In this document: piece after piece, positions 27,720 to 37,983 of the stretch
Position numbering within the stretch: position 1 is the stretch's first letter
Layout: every line of letters starts with the position of its first letter
NCBI GenBank assembly: GCA_030247575.1
Contig: JAOTRV010000018.1
Location: 19,907 to 83,906, forward strand
From: Sulfuritalea sp.
Lineage (GTDB): Bacteria; Pseudomonadota; Gammaproteobacteria; Burkholderiales; Rhodocyclaceae
Direction of reading: 5' to 3'
DNA: 64,000 nucleotides
Translations under genes and position numbers: made by a program
Notes under the pieces: model-generated
The model's database searches: none
What the model saw: the letters and a program-made list of their open reading frames with translations, nothing else
What the model was told of the DNA's origin: nothing

Positions 27720-28604
27720 TCAGAGGGCGATGCCGGCTTCACGCATGGCAACGCGCAGACGCTCATGGAACTCGGGCGACAAGGGCGTCATCGGCAGGCG
27801 GATGCCGCCGCCGATCAGGCCCATCTGCCGCACGGCCCACTTCACCGGAATCGGGTTTGCCTCGTGAAACAGATTGCGATGCAGGCCCAGCAGGCGGAAA
27901 TTCGCCTCCCGCGCAGTCGCCAGATCCCCGGCGACTGCCGCCGCGCACATCTGGTGCATCAGGCGCGGCGCGACGTTCGCCGTCACCGAAATGGACCCTT
28001 TGCCGCCCAGCAGCATCAGGGCGATGGCAGTAGCGTCATCGCCGCTGTAAACGCTGAAACCCGCCGGGGCACGCTTCAGAAGATCGGAACCACGCTCGAT
28101 ATTGCCGGTGGCATCCTTGATGCCGACGATGCCGGACACCTGCGCCAGGCGCAGGGTCGTCTCGGTTGCCAGGTCGGCTACCGTGCGTCCCGGTACGTTG
28201 TAGAGGATCATCGGCAGATCGACCGCTTCCGCAATTGCCTTGAAATGCCGGTACAGCCCTTCCTGCGTCGGCTTGTTGTAGTAGGGCACGACCGACAGAT
28301 GGGCATCGGCGCCGGCCTGCCTGGCGAACCGCGCCAGCTCGATGGCTTCGGCGGTGGAGTTGGCGCCGGTGCCGGCAATCACCGGCATGCGCCCGGCGAC
28401 ATGCTTCACGGCCGTGTCGATCAGCGCGCAATGCTCTTCGTAGCTCACCGTCGGCGACTCGCCCGTGGTGCCGACGATCACCACGCCATCCGTGCCTTCG
28501 GCGATGTGCCAGTCGAGCAGGCGCTGCAGCGCGGGCAGGTCGAGCGAACCGTCATCCTGCATCGGCGTAAGTATGGCGGGAATGGAACCCTGTATGGTCT
28601 TCAT
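27720..28604 (-). CDS. dapA: 4-hydroxy-tetrahydrodipicolinate synthase
   Basis: The 294-aa DapA has the normal length for the family. It starts [20 protein letters not shown], has [14 protein letters not shown] (about 43-56, the Thr pair of the active site), the proton-relay Tyr in [16 protein letters not shown], and the Schiff-base Lys in [15 protein letters not shown] (about 162). It condenses pyruvate with aspartate semialdehyde, the first committed step to diaminopimelate and lysine. It is the first gene of the dapA-bamC-MBL operon. Longer in-frame starts exist, but the family begins at MKTIQG. Confidence 0.97.
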   Translation of the reverse strand: MKTIQGSIPAILTPMQDDGSLDLPALQRLLDWHIAEGTDGVVIVGTTGESPTVSYEEHCALIDTAVKHVAGRMPVIAGTGANSTAEAIELARFARQAGADAHLSVVPYYNKPTQEGLYRHFKAIAEAVDLPMILYNVPGRTVADLATETTLRLAQVSGIVGIKDATGNIERGSDLLKRAPAGFSVYSGDDATAIALMLLGGKGSISVTANVAPRLMHQMCAAAVAGDLATAREANFRLLGLHRNLFHEANPIPVKWAVRQMGLIGGGIRLPMTPLSPEFHERLRVAMREAGIAL

Positions 28605-28706
28605 GATCGTATCCGAAACGGGCTGCCGCCAGCGGCAGCCCGGTGAGAGCAAAAGAAGTCGAATTCTAACTGATGGCCATGCGCCGGCACACCCTGCAAT
28701 CTTGGC

Positions 28707-29633
28707 TTACAAATCAGCCAGCACCTTGATATGCGTGGCAACGCTGCGCGCCAGCGCCGAAAGTGCGTACCCCCCCTCCAGCAGGGACACGATGCGCCCC
28801 TTGGCCGACTCGCCCGCCAACAGCTTGATTTGTTCCGTGACCCAAGCGTAGTCGGATTCCACGAGGCCCAGCGAGGCCATGTCATCTTCATAATGAGCAT
28901 CGAAACCGGCCGAAATGAAGATCATTTCCGGCTTGAATTCGCGCAGGCGCGGCATCCAGATATCATAGACCACCTGACGGAACTCGTCGCCGCGCGTTCC
29001 GGCTGGCATGGGTACATTGCACATGTTCGGCGCCGGATTTTCGGTTCCGCAATAGGGGTAGAACGGATGCTGAAAGGTCCCGGCCATCAGGACGCGAGGA
29101 TCGCCGGCAAAAATTTCCTCGGTGCCGTTGCCATGATGTACGTCGAAATCGATGATCGCGACGCGCGAAAGCCCCCACGCCTCGAGCGCATGCCTTGCCG
29201 CCACCGCAACATTGTTGAAGAAACAGAAACCCATCGCCTTGGCGCGTTCGGCGTGATGACCGGGCGGACGCACCGCACAAAAGGCATTTTCCACCTCGCC
29301 GCGCATCACCAGATCGGTGGCGAAACAACCCGCACCGGCCGAACGCAACGCGGCCTGCAGGGTGCCCGGCGACATCGCGGTGTCGGGATCAAGATGCACG
29401 ATGCCGTGCGCGGGACTGCTGTTATGCAAATGATCGATGTACTCGCGCGGATGCACGCGGAGCAACTGCTCCACGTCGGCCAGCGGCGCATCGTGAAACT
29501 GGAGATAGGCATCGAGTCCGGAAGCGATCAGGCGGTCATTGATGGCCCCGAGTCGATCCGGACATTCCGGATGGTGGGTTCCCATGTCGTGCTGCCAGCA
29601 GTCGCGGTGGGTAATGAAGGCGGTGTGTGTCAT
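28707..29633 (-). CDS. Histone deacetylase-like amidohydrolase
   Basis: This 308-aa zinc deacetylase-fold protein carries RPPGHHAERAKAMGFCFFNN (catalytic His pair), IDFDVHHGNGTEEIF (metal-binding Asp and His) and FISAGFDAHYEDDMASLG (second metal Asp). The C-terminus is SLLEGGYALSALARSV. Bacterial members act on acetylpolyamines, acetoin or other acyl amides; the substrate here is unknown. It is divergent from the MoxR operon, with 79 bases between. Confidence 0.92.
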   Translation of the reverse strand: MTHTAFITHRDCWQHDMGTHHPECPDRLGAINDRLIASGLDAYLQFHDAPLADVEQLLRVHPREYIDHLHNSSPAHGIVHLDPDTAMSPGTLQAALRSAGAGCFATDLVMRGEVENAFCAVRPPGHHAERAKAMGFCFFNNVAVAARHALEAWGLSRVAIIDFDVHHGNGTEEIFAGDPRVLMAGTFQHPFYPYCGTENPAPNMCNVPMPAGTRGDEFRQVVYDIWMPRLREFKPEMIFISAGFDAHYEDDMASLGLVESDYAWVTEQIKLLAGESAKGRIVSLLEGGYALSALARSVATHIKVLADL

Positions 29634-29712
29634 GACGGGTGTCTTGCCTGATGAATTACAATGCTTCGCAAACGCATATTATCCACCAAAGCCCGCGCAA
29701 AACCCCCAACCC

Positions 29713-30633
29713 ATGCGACTTCCCGAACTCGACGCCATTCTGGCGGATATCAACCGCATCATCCTCGGCAAGGAACGTCCGATCCGCCTCTCGCTGGCCT
29801 GCCTGCTGGCACGCGGGCACCTGCTCATCGAGGATCTGCCAGGCGTCGGCAAGACCACCCTGGCCCACGTGCTGGCGCGCGTGCTGGGGCTGGATTTTCA
29901 GCGCATCCAGTTCACCAGCGACATGCTGCCGGCAGACATCATCGGCGTGTCGATTTTCGACCGGGACAGCGGCGCCTTCCATTTTCATCCGGGACCGATA
30001 TTCACCCAGGTGGTGCTGGCCGACGAAATCAATCGCGCCACGCCCAAGGCACAAAGTGCCCTGCTGGAAGCCATGGAAGAACGGCAGGTGACGGCCGAGG
30101 GGCTGACGCGGGCCCTGCCCGAACCGTTCTTCGTCATCGCCACGCAGAACCCGACGCATCAGATCGGCACCTTCCCGCTGCCCGAATCCCAGCTTGACCG
30201 CTTTCTGCTCAAGATCGAACTCGGCTATCCCGATCCGGCGGCCGAACGCGAATTGCTCGCCGGCGCCGACCGTCATCGACTGGTCACCGAGCTGATGCCG
30301 CGCATCACGCCGCAGCGATTGATCGAGCTGCAGGAAACCGTGCGGGCGGTGCATGCGTCGCCCGCGCTGATCCAATACGTACAATCCCTGGCGGCCTACA
30401 CGCGGGCGGCACCGCGCTGGCAGGAAGGACTGTCGCCCCGCGCCGGCCTGGCCCTGCTGGCCGCAGCGCGCGCCTGGGCCCTGCTCGATGGCCGTGACCA
30501 TGTATTGCCGGAAGACGTGCAAGCCGTGCTGCAAGGCGTTGTCGCGCATCGCCTGAGACCTGCCGACGATACCGCGCACAGAGACGCCGAGGCGGTCGCC
30601 GCCGCCCTGATCGAGGCAGTCCCGCTTCCCTGA
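29713..30633 (+). CDS. MoxR-type AAA ATPase
   Basis: This 306-aa AAA+ protein has Walker A LPGVGKTTLAHVLAR (about 45-59), Walker B VVLADEINRATPKAQSALLE (about 101-120) and sensor-1 ATQNP. The C-terminal lid domain contains SPRAGLALLAAARAWALLDG. MoxR ATPases act as chaperones for partner proteins with VWA or DUF58 domains. Here it heads the conserved MoxR-DUF58-transglutaminase operon, with the DUF58 gene 8 bases downstream. The ATG at 29713 is preferred over upstream frames without family similarity. Confidence 0.93.
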   Translation: MRLPELDAILADINRIILGKERPIRLSLACLLARGHLLIEDLPGVGKTTLAHVLARVLGLDFQRIQFTSDMLPADIIGVSIFDRDSGAFHFHPGPIFTQVVLADEINRATPKAQSALLEAMEERQVTAEGLTRALPEPFFVIATQNPTHQIGTFPLPESQLDRFLLKIELGYPDPAAERELLAGADRHRLVTELMPRITPQRLIELQETVRAVHASPALIQYVQSLAAYTRAAPRWQEGLSPRAGLALLAAARAWALLDGRDHVLPEDVQAVLQGVVAHRLRPADDTAHRDAEAVAAALIEAVPLP

Positions 30634-30641
30634 GGCTCCCG

Positions 30642-31622
30642 ATGCTCGCTGCCCTGCGCCACCGGCTGCACGAAGTATTCGTCCGCTGGGCCCTGCGCGT
30701 GCGTCCGCCGGAAGCGGCGCCGATTGTCCTCACTCAACGCCGCGTCTATGTCCTGCCGACCCGTGCAGGAATGGCGTACGGCGCGGCCCTCGTAGTCATG
30801 CTGCTCGGCGCGATGAACTACAACCTCAGCCTGGGCCATGCGCTGGTGTTCCTGCTCGCGGGTCTGGGCGTCGTCGCCATCCTGCACACCTTCCGCAATC
30901 TGGTTCATCTCTCGATTCGCCCGGGCCGCTGCGAACCGGTATTCGCGGGCGGCATGGTACAGTTCGGGCTGCTGCTGGAAAACCGGCGGCCGGACGCCCG
31001 CACCAGCCTGCGGCTGTTCATCGACGACGCCGATCCGGTCGAAGTCGACATCGCGCCGCACGCCAGCGCGGCGACCACGCTGGCTGTCCGTGCCACAAAG
31101 CGCGGCTGGATGCCCATGCCGCGCCTTACCATCGAAACCTCGTGGCCGCTGGGCCTCATCCGCGCCTGGAGCTACGCCGTTCCCGACCTCAGTTGCCTGG
31201 TCTATCCGACGCCGGCCGAAAAGGCGCCACCCCTGCCTTGGAGCAGCGATTCGGCGCGAGGGTCGACGAGGGACGGACGCGGCGCAGACGACTTTTCCGG
31301 GTTGCGCAAGCATCAGGTGGCCGATGCGCCGCGCCATGTCGCATGGAAGGCCGTGGCGCGACAGCAGGACGGGCCGCTGCTGACCAAGCTGTTCTCGGGA
31401 GCGGCTGCACAGCAACTGTGGCTGGACTGGACGGCGCTGCCGGACACCGTCGGGACCGAAGAGCGCCTGTCCATTCTCGCCCGCTGGATTCTCGACGCCG
31501 ACGCCGCAGGACTGGCCTGGGGCTTGCGGCTGCCGACGCTTCGCCTGGCCCCCGACAACGGGCCGGCACAGCGCAGTGCCGGCCTGCGCGCACTGGCGCT
31601 GCACAATCATGGCGCGCAGTAA
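30642..31622 (+). CDS. DUF58 domain membrane protein
   Basis: The 326-aa protein has two membrane helices near the N-terminus (about 45-60, GAALVVMLLGAMNYNLSL; about 66-82). A long soluble part ends in the DUF58 signature HVAWKAVARQQDGPLLTKLF (about 228-247), preceded by DDFSGLRKHQVAD. DUF58 is a VWA-related domain partnered with MoxR ATPases. The function is not defined but is linked to envelope maturation. It overlaps the following transglutaminase gene by 14 bases. Confidence 0.9.
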   Translation: MLAALRHRLHEVFVRWALRVRPPEAAPIVLTQRRVYVLPTRAGMAYGAALVVMLLGAMNYNLSLGHALVFLLAGLGVVAILHTFRNLVHLSIRPGRCEPVFAGGMVQFGLLLENRRPDARTSLRLFIDDADPVEVDIAPHASAATTLAVRATKRGWMPMPRLTIETSWPLGLIRAWSYAVPDLSCLVYPTPAEKAPPLPWSSDSARGSTRDGRGADDFSGLRKHQVADAPRHVAWKAVARQQDGPLLTKLFSGAAAQQLWLDWTALPDTVGTEERLSILARWILDADAAGLAWGLRLPTLRLAPDNGPAQRSAGLRALALHNHGAQ

Positions 31623-33561
31623 CCGCCCCGTCAGCCTGCGCCAGGCCTGGTGGCTGCTGGCGAGCGCCCTGGCAGCCAGTGCGCCGCTGACGCCCCAGGT
31701 GCCGCTGTGGCTCTCCCTGGCCGCCGGAGTCGCGTACACCTGGCGCGCGGCAATCACCTGGCGGCAATGGCACTTGCCGCCTCGCTGGCTGCTGGTTCTG
31801 CTGGTCATCGCCGGTACCGCAGGCGTCGTCATGCAGTATCGGACGACCATGGGCCGCACGCCGGGCATCGCCCTGTTGCTGGTCTTTCTTGCCCTCAAGC
31901 TGCTTGAACTGCGTACTGCGCGCGATGCCGTGGTTACGGCGCTGCTCTGTTACTTCCTGGTCCTCGGCCAGTTCCTGTTTACCCAGACCATCCCGACCGC
32001 ATTGCTGGCCGGCCTGACCACGCTGATCACCACCGCCACCCTGTTGGCGGCCAGCGACGACCGCCCGCAGCCGCTGCTGCAGTTGCGCCGTGCCGGGCTG
32101 ATGCTGGCGCAGGCGCTGCCCTTCATGTTGCTGCTGTTCCTGCTGTTTCCCCGGGTACAGGGACCGCTATGGGGCATTCCGCAAGATCGCTTTTCCGCAA
32201 TCTCCGGGCTGCCCGACACCATAGCGCCCGGCTCGATCGCACTGCTCTCGCAATCCGACGCCATCGCCTTCCGTGTGAAGTTCAAGGCAGAGGTCCCGCC
32301 GCAATCGCAGCTCTACTGGCGCGGCCCGGTGATGCCCGCGTTCGATGGTCGCAGCTGGCGCATCAGACAGGCGCTGGGCGCTTATCGCGAAGTTCCCTAC
32401 GCCGGGCGTGGTGTGGCGGTGGATTACGAAGTCACGCTCGAGCCTCACGGAAAATTCTGGCAGTTCGCGCTGGAACTGCCGGCGACCTTGCCGGAGGGCG
32501 TTGCATTGACCAGCGACTATCAGCCCGTTTCGCGCCAGCCGGTGCGCAACCGCATGCGCTACACGCAGCGCGCCTGGCCCGAGGCCAACGCCGGATTGAA
32601 TGAATCGCAGGGCATCCTGCGTGACGCGCTGGCGCTGCCCAAGGACGGCAACCCGCGCACGCGTGCCGCAGCCGCAAGCTGGCGCGCGCAACACGGCAGC
32701 GACGGAACGGCGATCCTCGCTGCCGCCGAGAATTTCTTCAATCAGCAGTTGTTGATCTACACGCTCAATCCGCCGCTGCTGGGTGCCGACAGCGTCGATG
32801 AGTTTCTGTTCGATACCAGGCGCGGCTTCTGCGAGCACTTTGCCTCCGCCTTCGTCTTCGCCTTGCGCGCCGCCGGCGTCCCGGCGCGTATCGTGGCCGG
32901 CTATCAGGGTGGTGAAGTCAACCCGGTGGATGGCTATCTGGTGGTGCGCCAGTACGATGCCCACGCCTGGACCGAGGCCTGGATTGCCGGACGCGGCTGG
33001 GTGCGCATCGATCCGACGGCAATTTCGGCCCCCAGCCGCATCAACCTCAACCTGGCTGCCGCCGTGCCGGCCGGCGAAGGCCTGCCCTTCCTGGCGCGCG
33101 GCGATCTGGCCTGGTTGCGGGAGCTGCGCCATCGGCTGGATGCGGTGACCAATGGCTGGAATCAGTGGGTGCTCGGTTACAACCCGCAGCGCCAGCGCGA
33201 TCTGCTGGCCGGCCTCGGCATGAAAGAGCCCGATTGGCGCAGCATGACCGCCGTGCTGTCCGTGCTCTGCGGCGGCGTGATGCTGGGCCTCACGATCTGG
33301 ATCCTGCGCAACCGCCTGCGCGTCGATCCGGCGTTTGCCGCCTGGCGGCGCTTTACCGCCAGGCTGGCCAGATGTGGCATTGTCTGGCAACCATGGGAAG
33401 GGCCGCTGGCGTTTGCCCGACGCGCCGCCGCGCAGGCTCCGCGTCATGCGCAACGCATCGGCGAAATTGCCGCGCTGTATGCGCGCATGCGCTACGGACG
33501 CAGCCCGCAATCAGGCGACCTGGTGCGGCTCAAGCAGATGATTGCGGCCTTTCGTCCATGA
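31609..33561 (+). CDS. TgpA-type membrane transglutaminase
   Basis: The 650-aa protein begins with five to six membrane helices (to about residue 185), then a periplasmic region with the transglutaminase core: catalytic Cys in GFCEHFASAFVFALRAAGVP (about 404), His in YDAHAWTEAW (about 447) and Asp in WVRIDPTA (about 464). A further helix lies near 550. Pseudomonas TgpA is an essential protein of this type and is encoded beside MoxR and DUF58 genes as here. The donor and acceptor substrates are unknown. The mltB ATG overlaps its stop (ATGA). Confidence 0.92.
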   Translation: MARSNRPVSLRQAWWLLASALAASAPLTPQVPLWLSLAAGVAYTWRAAITWRQWHLPPRWLLVLLVIAGTAGVVMQYRTTMGRTPGIALLLVFLALKLLELRTARDAVVTALLCYFLVLGQFLFTQTIPTALLAGLTTLITTATLLAASDDRPQPLLQLRRAGLMLAQALPFMLLLFLLFPRVQGPLWGIPQDRFSAISGLPDTIAPGSIALLSQSDAIAFRVKFKAEVPPQSQLYWRGPVMPAFDGRSWRIRQALGAYREVPYAGRGVAVDYEVTLEPHGKFWQFALELPATLPEGVALTSDYQPVSRQPVRNRMRYTQRAWPEANAGLNESQGILRDALALPKDGNPRTRAAAASWRAQHGSDGTAILAAAENFFNQQLLIYTLNPPLLGADSVDEFLFDTRRGFCEHFASAFVFALRAAGVPARIVAGYQGGEVNPVDGYLVVRQYDAHAWTEAWIAGRGWVRIDPTAISAPSRINLNLAAAVPAGEGLPFLARGDLAWLRELRHRLDAVTNGWNQWVLGYNPQRQRDLLAGLGMKEPDWRSMTAVLSVLCGGVMLGLTIWILRNRLRVDPAFAAWRRFTARLARCGIVWQPWEGPLAFARRAAAQAPRHAQRIGEIAALYARMRYGRSPQSGDLVRLKQMIAAFRP

Positions 33562-34550
33562 AACGTCTGCTGCTCTTGCCGGTGCTGCTGGCGTTCGCCT
33601 CGGCTCCGCGGGCGGAGACTTACGGGGATCGCGACGACGTGCGCGCCTTCGTCGAGGAAATGCACGACAGGCATGGCTTCGATGCAGCTCATCTGCTCGG
33701 GTTGTTCCGTCAGACCAAACCGATTGCCGCCGTCATCAAGGCCATCATGCCGCCCAGGGATCCCGCGGTGCGCTCGTGGACAGCCTACCGCGAACGCTTC
33801 GTCGAACCGAAACGGATCGCCGCCGGACGGCGCTTCATGCACGCCCATGCCACCGAACTCGCCGCCGCCGAGGTGCGCTTCGGCGTTCCGGCAGAGGTCA
33901 TTGCCGCCATCATCGGCGTCGAGACCATCTACGGCAAGCACATGGGCCGCTTCGGTACCTTTGCCACGCTGACCACACTGGCCTTCGACTATCCGCCGCG
34001 TGCCGAACTGTTTCGCCGCGAACTGGAGGAATTGCTGCTGCTGGCCCGAGAGGAACATCGCAGTCCATTGGCCTACACCGGCTCCTACGCCGGCGCGCTG
34101 GGCCTGCCGCAATTTCTGCCTTCCTCCCGCCGGCGTTTCGCCATCGACTTCGACCACAGCGGCCGCATCGATCTCACGGCCAGCGCGGCCGATGCGATCG
34201 GCAGCGTGGCCAACTTCATGGCCGGACACGGCTGGGAAAGGGATGCGCCGATCGCCGTCGTCGTCACCGTCGCCGGCGACGGCGTGCAGGCGCTGATCGA
34301 CGAAGGCATTTCGCCGCAACGCAAGCCATGGCAATTGCAGGCGGCCAATGTTAGCCTGGCAAGAGTAGACGCCGGCGACACGGCGCTTGCCGACCGTCCC
34401 GCCGCCCTGATCGACCTGGTCACTCCGGGCGCCGCCACGGAGTACCGACTCGGCTACAACAATTTCTACGTCATCACGCGCTACAACCGCAGCAGCTTCT
34501 ATGCCGCAGCCGTCATGGACCTGGCCGCCGCACTGCGCGACTCAAAGTAG
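33558..34550 (+). CDS. mltB: Lytic murein transglycosylase B
   Basis: This 330-aa periplasmic enzyme has a cleavable signal (MKRLLLLPVLLAFASAPRAE). The catalytic Glu lies in IIGVETIYGKHMGRFGTFAT (about 117), and GALGLPQFLPSSRRRFAIDF and SVANFMAGHGWERD follow. MltB cleaves peptidoglycan glycan strands non-hydrolytically to 1,6-anhydro ends. No lipobox is visible, so it looks soluble rather than membrane-anchored. It is coupled to the TgpA gene and overlaps the convergent rpoS end by 9 bases. Confidence 0.93.
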   Translation: MKRLLLLPVLLAFASAPRAETYGDRDDVRAFVEEMHDRHGFDAAHLLGLFRQTKPIAAVIKAIMPPRDPAVRSWTAYRERFVEPKRIAAGRRFMHAHATELAAAEVRFGVPAEVIAAIIGVETIYGKHMGRFGTFATLTTLAFDYPPRAELFRRELEELLLLAREEHRSPLAYTGSYAGALGLPQFLPSSRRRFAIDFDHSGRIDLTASAADAIGSVANFMAGHGWERDAPIAVVVTVAGDGVQALIDEGISPQRKPWQLQAANVSLARVDAGDTALADRPAALIDLVTPGAATEYRLGYNNFYVITRYNRSSFYAAAVMDLAAALRDSK

Positions 34551-35456
34551 CGCGTCGGGGCTCAGTCCATCGCGCGTGATGCGCTTTCTAAGCTTGGACA
34601 GGGCTTCCATCTGGATCTGGCGCACCCGCTCGCGGGTCAGGCCCAGATCGGTCGCGATGGCCTCCAGCGTGGCCGGATCCTGCCCGCCGAGGCCATAGCG
34701 GCGCTCGACGACCAGGCGCTGCCGGTCGGTGAGCTGCGCCACCCAGTCGGCGACCAGCAGTTCGGCCTCCTGCTGGGCGAGGTGGGCAGCGGGATCTTCG
34801 GCGCCCTCGTCGGCCATCGAATCGGACATCGACAAGTCGGGGTCGATGTCGAGCGGCGAATCGAGCGAAGCGGAGCGCTCGTTGAGCATCAGCAACTGGC
34901 GGATCTCCTCCACGGGACGATCGAGCAGGCGTGCCACATCGTCGAGCATGGCGCCGGGCGGGTCGTCCTGCGCGCCGCGCTCGCGGTCGAGCTGGCGCAT
35001 CGCGCGCAGCACGATGTTGAGTTCCTTGATCACGTAGATCGGCAGGCGCACGGTACGCGACTGGTTCATGATCGCGCGTTCGACATGCTGGCGCACCCAC
35101 CAGGTGGCGTAGGTGGAGAAGCGGAAGCCGCGCTCGGGATCGAACTTTTCCAGCGCATGAATCAGGCCGAGATTGCCCTCCTCTATCAGGTCGTCGAGCG
35201 GCAGGCCGCGATGCTGGTAGTGGCGCGCGATGCTGACCACCAGTCGCAGATTGGCCTCGATCATGTGCTGGCGCGCAACGAAGTCGCCATCACGGGCGGC
35301 ACGCGAAAGCCGGATTTCCTCGGTGGCGGTCAAGAGTGGCGTGGCGCCGATCTCGTGCAGATAGACCTGCGTGATGTCTTCGATGAAACCGGACTCGTGC
35401 GAGTCCGGACCGGCCTCGGCATCTTCGCGCTCCGGGAGAAAAGCGTCGCCGCCCAT
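34542..35456 (-). CDS. rpoS: RNA polymerase sigma factor RpoS
   Basis: The 304-aa sigma70-family factor has region 1.2 (DITQVYLHEIGATPLLTATE), region 2 (ANLRLVVSIARHYQHRGLPL, then FRFSTYATWWVRQHVERAIM), region 3 (PVEEIRQLLMLNERSASLD) and region 4 (LTDRQRLVVERRYGLG and LTRERVRQIQMEALSKLRKR). RpoS rather than RpoD or RpoH is supported by the length, the short acidic N-terminus and the position directly after nlpD. It directs stationary-phase and stress transcription. In relatives the main rpoS promoter lies inside nlpD. Confidence 0.95.
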   Translation of the reverse strand: MGGDAFLPEREDAEAGPDSHESGFIEDITQVYLHEIGATPLLTATEEIRLSRAARDGDFVARQHMIEANLRLVVSIARHYQHRGLPLDDLIEEGNLGLIHALEKFDPERGFRFSTYATWWVRQHVERAIMNQSRTVRLPIYVIKELNIVLRAMRQLDRERGAQDDPPGAMLDDVARLLDRPVEEIRQLLMLNERSASLDSPLDIDPDLSMSDSMADEGAEDPAAHLAQQEAELLVADWVAQLTDRQRLVVERRYGLGGQDPATLEAIATDLGLTRERVRQIQMEALSKLRKRITRDGLSPDALL

Positions 35457-35462
35457 TGCAGA

Positions 35463-36413
35463 TCAGCGGGCGGGCAGAAACTTCTGCGGGTCGGCCGGTT
35501 TGCCCTGGCGGCGGATCTCGAAATGCAGGCGCGGACTTTCGGCGTCGGTGCTGCCCATTTCGGCAATTTTCTGGCCCTTGGTGACGGTCTGCTTTTCCTT
35601 GACCAGGATCTTGCTGTTGTGGGCATAAACGGAAAGATACGTCGCGTTGTGACGCAACACGACGAGATTGCCGTAGCCGCGCAAGCCGGCGCCGGCATAC
35701 GAGACCGTTCCGCTTGCCGCTGCCAGCACGGGATCTCCGGCCTTGCCGGCGATGTCGACGCCCTTGCCGCCGCTCTCGGCAAACGGTGCGAGCAACTTGC
35801 CACCGGCCGGCCACATCCAATCGACATCATCGCCGGCAACCGGCGACTTCTCGGCGGGGGCGGCTTCCGCGGGCTTGAGCTCGGGTTTGATTTCCGCCGG
35901 CTTCTCGGCCGACTCCACCTGCTGCGCTTTCGCCAGCGCCTCGTCGGAATAGGCGAGCTTGCCGCCCTTCGGTTCGCGCTTGAGGGTTTCGGTATTTGCG
36001 CTGACTGGCGCGGCCGTCTGCGCTGCCGATGACGCAGGAGCCGGCTTGATCTCTACCGGCCCGCCGAAACTCACCGGCTTCGCCACGGCCACCGGTGCGC
36101 CATTGTCGGGCGGCGAAACGCGCAACTGCTGACCGACCTTGATCCGGTTGGGATTGTCGAGACTGTTCCAGGCGGCCACGTCCTTGTAGTCCTGGCCGTT
36201 GTCGAGTGCGATGCTGTAAAGCGTCTCGCCCTTCTTGACGGTGTGATAGGCGGCATGCGAGCCGGCTGGCGTCGCCGCAGCTTTCGCCGCCGCGGCCTGC
36301 GGTCTGGCCGCTGCCGGCGCGGCGCCGCGATCTTCCACCGGAACGGGGGCATGGCTGGCGCAGCCGCCGATGATCGGCAGCAGCAAAGCGAGAATCAGAC
36401 GCGCAGCGCTCAT
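35463..36413 (-). CDS. nlpD: Murein hydrolase activator NlpD (LysM + LytM lipoprotein)
   Basis: This 316-aa lipoprotein has a signal ending LLLPIIGGC (Cys18), a LysM domain (about 55-100; [18 protein letters not shown]), an Ala/Pro/Lys linker and a C-terminal M23/LytM domain (about 205-316; [18 protein letters not shown], then [13 protein letters not shown]). The zinc ligand positions are degenerate (GVDIAG where active M23 enzymes have HxxxD), as in other NlpD proteins that activate the amidase AmiC instead of cutting peptidoglycan. The start overlaps the pcm stop (ATGA). Part of surE-pcm-nlpD-rpoS. Confidence 0.94.
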   Translation of the reverse strand: MSAARLILALLLPIIGGCASHAPVPVEDRGAAPAAARPQAAAAKAAATPAGSHAAYHTVKKGETLYSIALDNGQDYKDVAAWNSLDNPNRIKVGQQLRVSPPDNGAPVAVAKPVSFGGPVEIKPAPASSAAQTAAPVSANTETLKREPKGGKLAYSDEALAKAQQVESAEKPAEIKPELKPAEAAPAEKSPVAGDDVDWMWPAGGKLLAPFAESGGKGVDIAGKAGDPVLAAASGTVSYAGAGLRGYGNLVVLRHNATYLSVYAHNSKILVKEKQTVTKGQKIAEMGSTDAESPRLHFEIRRQGKPADPQKFLPAR

Positions 36414-37069
36414 TCCACCCCCGGCAACAGCGGCACGAAGCGCACCGCATCGAATCGAGTTTCCACAAAGCCGCTCGCGCTGCGCTCCACCAGGCTGATC
36501 ACCTGTTCCGCGCCGCCCAGCGGCATCACCAGCCGGCCGCCCGGCGCCAGTTGCGCCAGCAGGGTCTGCGGTATTGCCGCCGCCGCCGCCGCCAATATGA
36601 TGGTATCAAACGGCGCGGCTTCCGGCAGTCCGAGGTTGCCGTCGGCGTGCTTGAGGCGGATATGCGACAGCTTGAGCTGTTTCAGATTGCCCCGCGCCCG
36701 CGTCAACAAGGGCGCAATGCGCTCGACGGCGAAGACCTGCTTCGACAGCACGCCGAGGATCGCCGCCTGGTAGCCGCAGCCGGCACCGATCTCCAGCGTC
36801 TTGCCCAGTTCACGCCCGGCGATCAGGATCTCGATCATGCGCGCCACCACATAAGGCTGCGAAATGGTCTGCCCGAAGCCGAGCGGCAGGGCCGTGTCGT
36901 CGTAGGCGCGATTCGCCAGTGCCTGCTCGATGAAGATATGGCGCGGCACCAGACCCATCGCATGCAGCACACGCGCATCGCTGATGCCTTGCGCACGCAG
37001 GCGCTCGACCATGCGCGAGCGCGTGCGCTGCGATGTCATGCCGATGCCGGTAAGCGCGGCGGCGTTCAT
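36410..37069 (-). CDS. pcm: Protein-L-isoaspartate O-methyltransferase
   Basis: The 219-aa PCMT begins [20 protein letters not shown]. Typical motifs are [20 protein letters not shown] (about 62-81) and SAM motif [20 protein letters not shown] (about 90-108). [10 protein letters not shown] follows near the end. It repairs isoaspartyl residues in aged proteins using SAM. The ATG at 37069 overlaps the surE stop (ATGA) and the stop overlaps nlpD, so surE-pcm-nlpD are tightly coupled. Longer in-frame extensions into surE are not supported by the family. Confidence 0.95.
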   Translation of the reverse strand: MNAAALTGIGMTSQRTRSRMVERLRAQGISDARVLHAMGLVPRHIFIEQALANRAYDDTALPLGFGQTISQPYVVARMIEILIAGRELGKTLEIGAGCGYQAAILGVLSKQVFAVERIAPLLTRARGNLKQLKLSHIRLKHADGNLGLPEAAPFDTIILAAAAAAIPQTLLAQLAPGGRLVMPLGGAEQVISLVERSASGFVETRFDAVRFVPLLPGVE

Positions 37070-37815
37070 TGGTCCGCGGCAATCCAGCTGCGCACGCCAG
37101 CCAGCTGCGCGCCATGGGTGAGATCGATCTGCAGCGGCGTGACCGACACCCAGCCATGCTCCACGGCATGGAAATCCGTGCCTTCGCCGGCATCGGCGGC
37201 CGGGCCGGCGGCGCCGATCCAGTACACCGTGTCGCCGCGGGGGCTGACCGACTTCACCGCCGGTTCCGCCTTGTGGCGGCGTCCCAGGCGCGTGACTTGA
37301 ATTCCGCGCAGATCCTCGTAGGGAATATCCGGCACGTTGACGTTCAGCAGAACCGGCTCGACGAACGGCGTCCGGTTGAAGCGCTGCACCAGTTCGGCGG
37401 CCACGCGCCCGGCGGTAGCGAAATTCCGCCCCTCGAAGCTGCCCAGCGAAATCGCGATCGACGGCACGCCGAGCAGATAACCTTCGGTGGCCGCCGCGAC
37501 TGTACCGGAGTAGATCGTGTCGTCGCCCATGTTGGCGCCGAGATTGATGCCCGACACCACCATGTCCGGCTGATGATCCAGCACGCCGGTCACCGCCAGA
37601 TGCACGCAATCGGTCGGCGTGCCGCTGACATACATGAATCCATTCGCCGCCTTGCGCAGGTAGAGCGGCCGATCCAGCGTCAGCGAGTTGCTCGCCCCGC
37701 TGCGATTGCGCTCCGGCGCCACCACCGTGATGTCGCCGAGACCGGCAAGGCTGGTCGCGAGTTGGGCGAGCCCCGGCGCGAAATAGCCGTCGTCGTTGCT
37801 GAGCAATATGCGCAT
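37066..37815 (-). CDS. surE: 5'-nucleotidase SurE
   Basis: The 249-aa SurE has the N-terminal metal-binding [13 protein letters not shown] (Asp8, Asp9), [10 protein letters not shown] (Ser/Asn ligand region) and [20 protein letters not shown] (about 87-106, Asn ligand). It dephosphorylates nucleoside monophosphates and short polyphosphates, with a stationary-phase survival role. It is the first gene of surE-pcm-nlpD-rpoS. The 168-base gap upstream holds divergent promoters for surE and the GNAT gene; I recognise no strong box in it. Confidence 0.96.
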   Translation of the reverse strand: MRILLSNDDGYFAPGLAQLATSLAGLGDITVVAPERNRSGASNSLTLDRPLYLRKAANGFMYVSGTPTDCVHLAVTGVLDHQPDMVVSGINLGANMGDDTIYSGTVAAATEGYLLGVPSIAISLGSFEGRNFATAGRVAAELVQRFNRTPFVEPVLLNVNVPDIPYEDLRGIQVTRLGRRHKAEPAVKSVSPRGDTVYWIGAAGPAADAGEGTDFHAVEHGWVSVTPLQIDLTHGAQLAGVRSWIAADQ

Positions 37816-37983
37816 GGGGTCCGAGTCGCGAGGATCAAATAGCTGGTGCCCATTTTAGCCCATCGCAGCCCCTGCCGATGGCAGGATAAGAACGGAACTA
37901 CGCCTCAATCCCGTGTGCGGCGATCGGCGATCCGGGCGATCGCAACGCTCGGACGGTCCGGGCTCGGGGTAGCATTGCGGGCA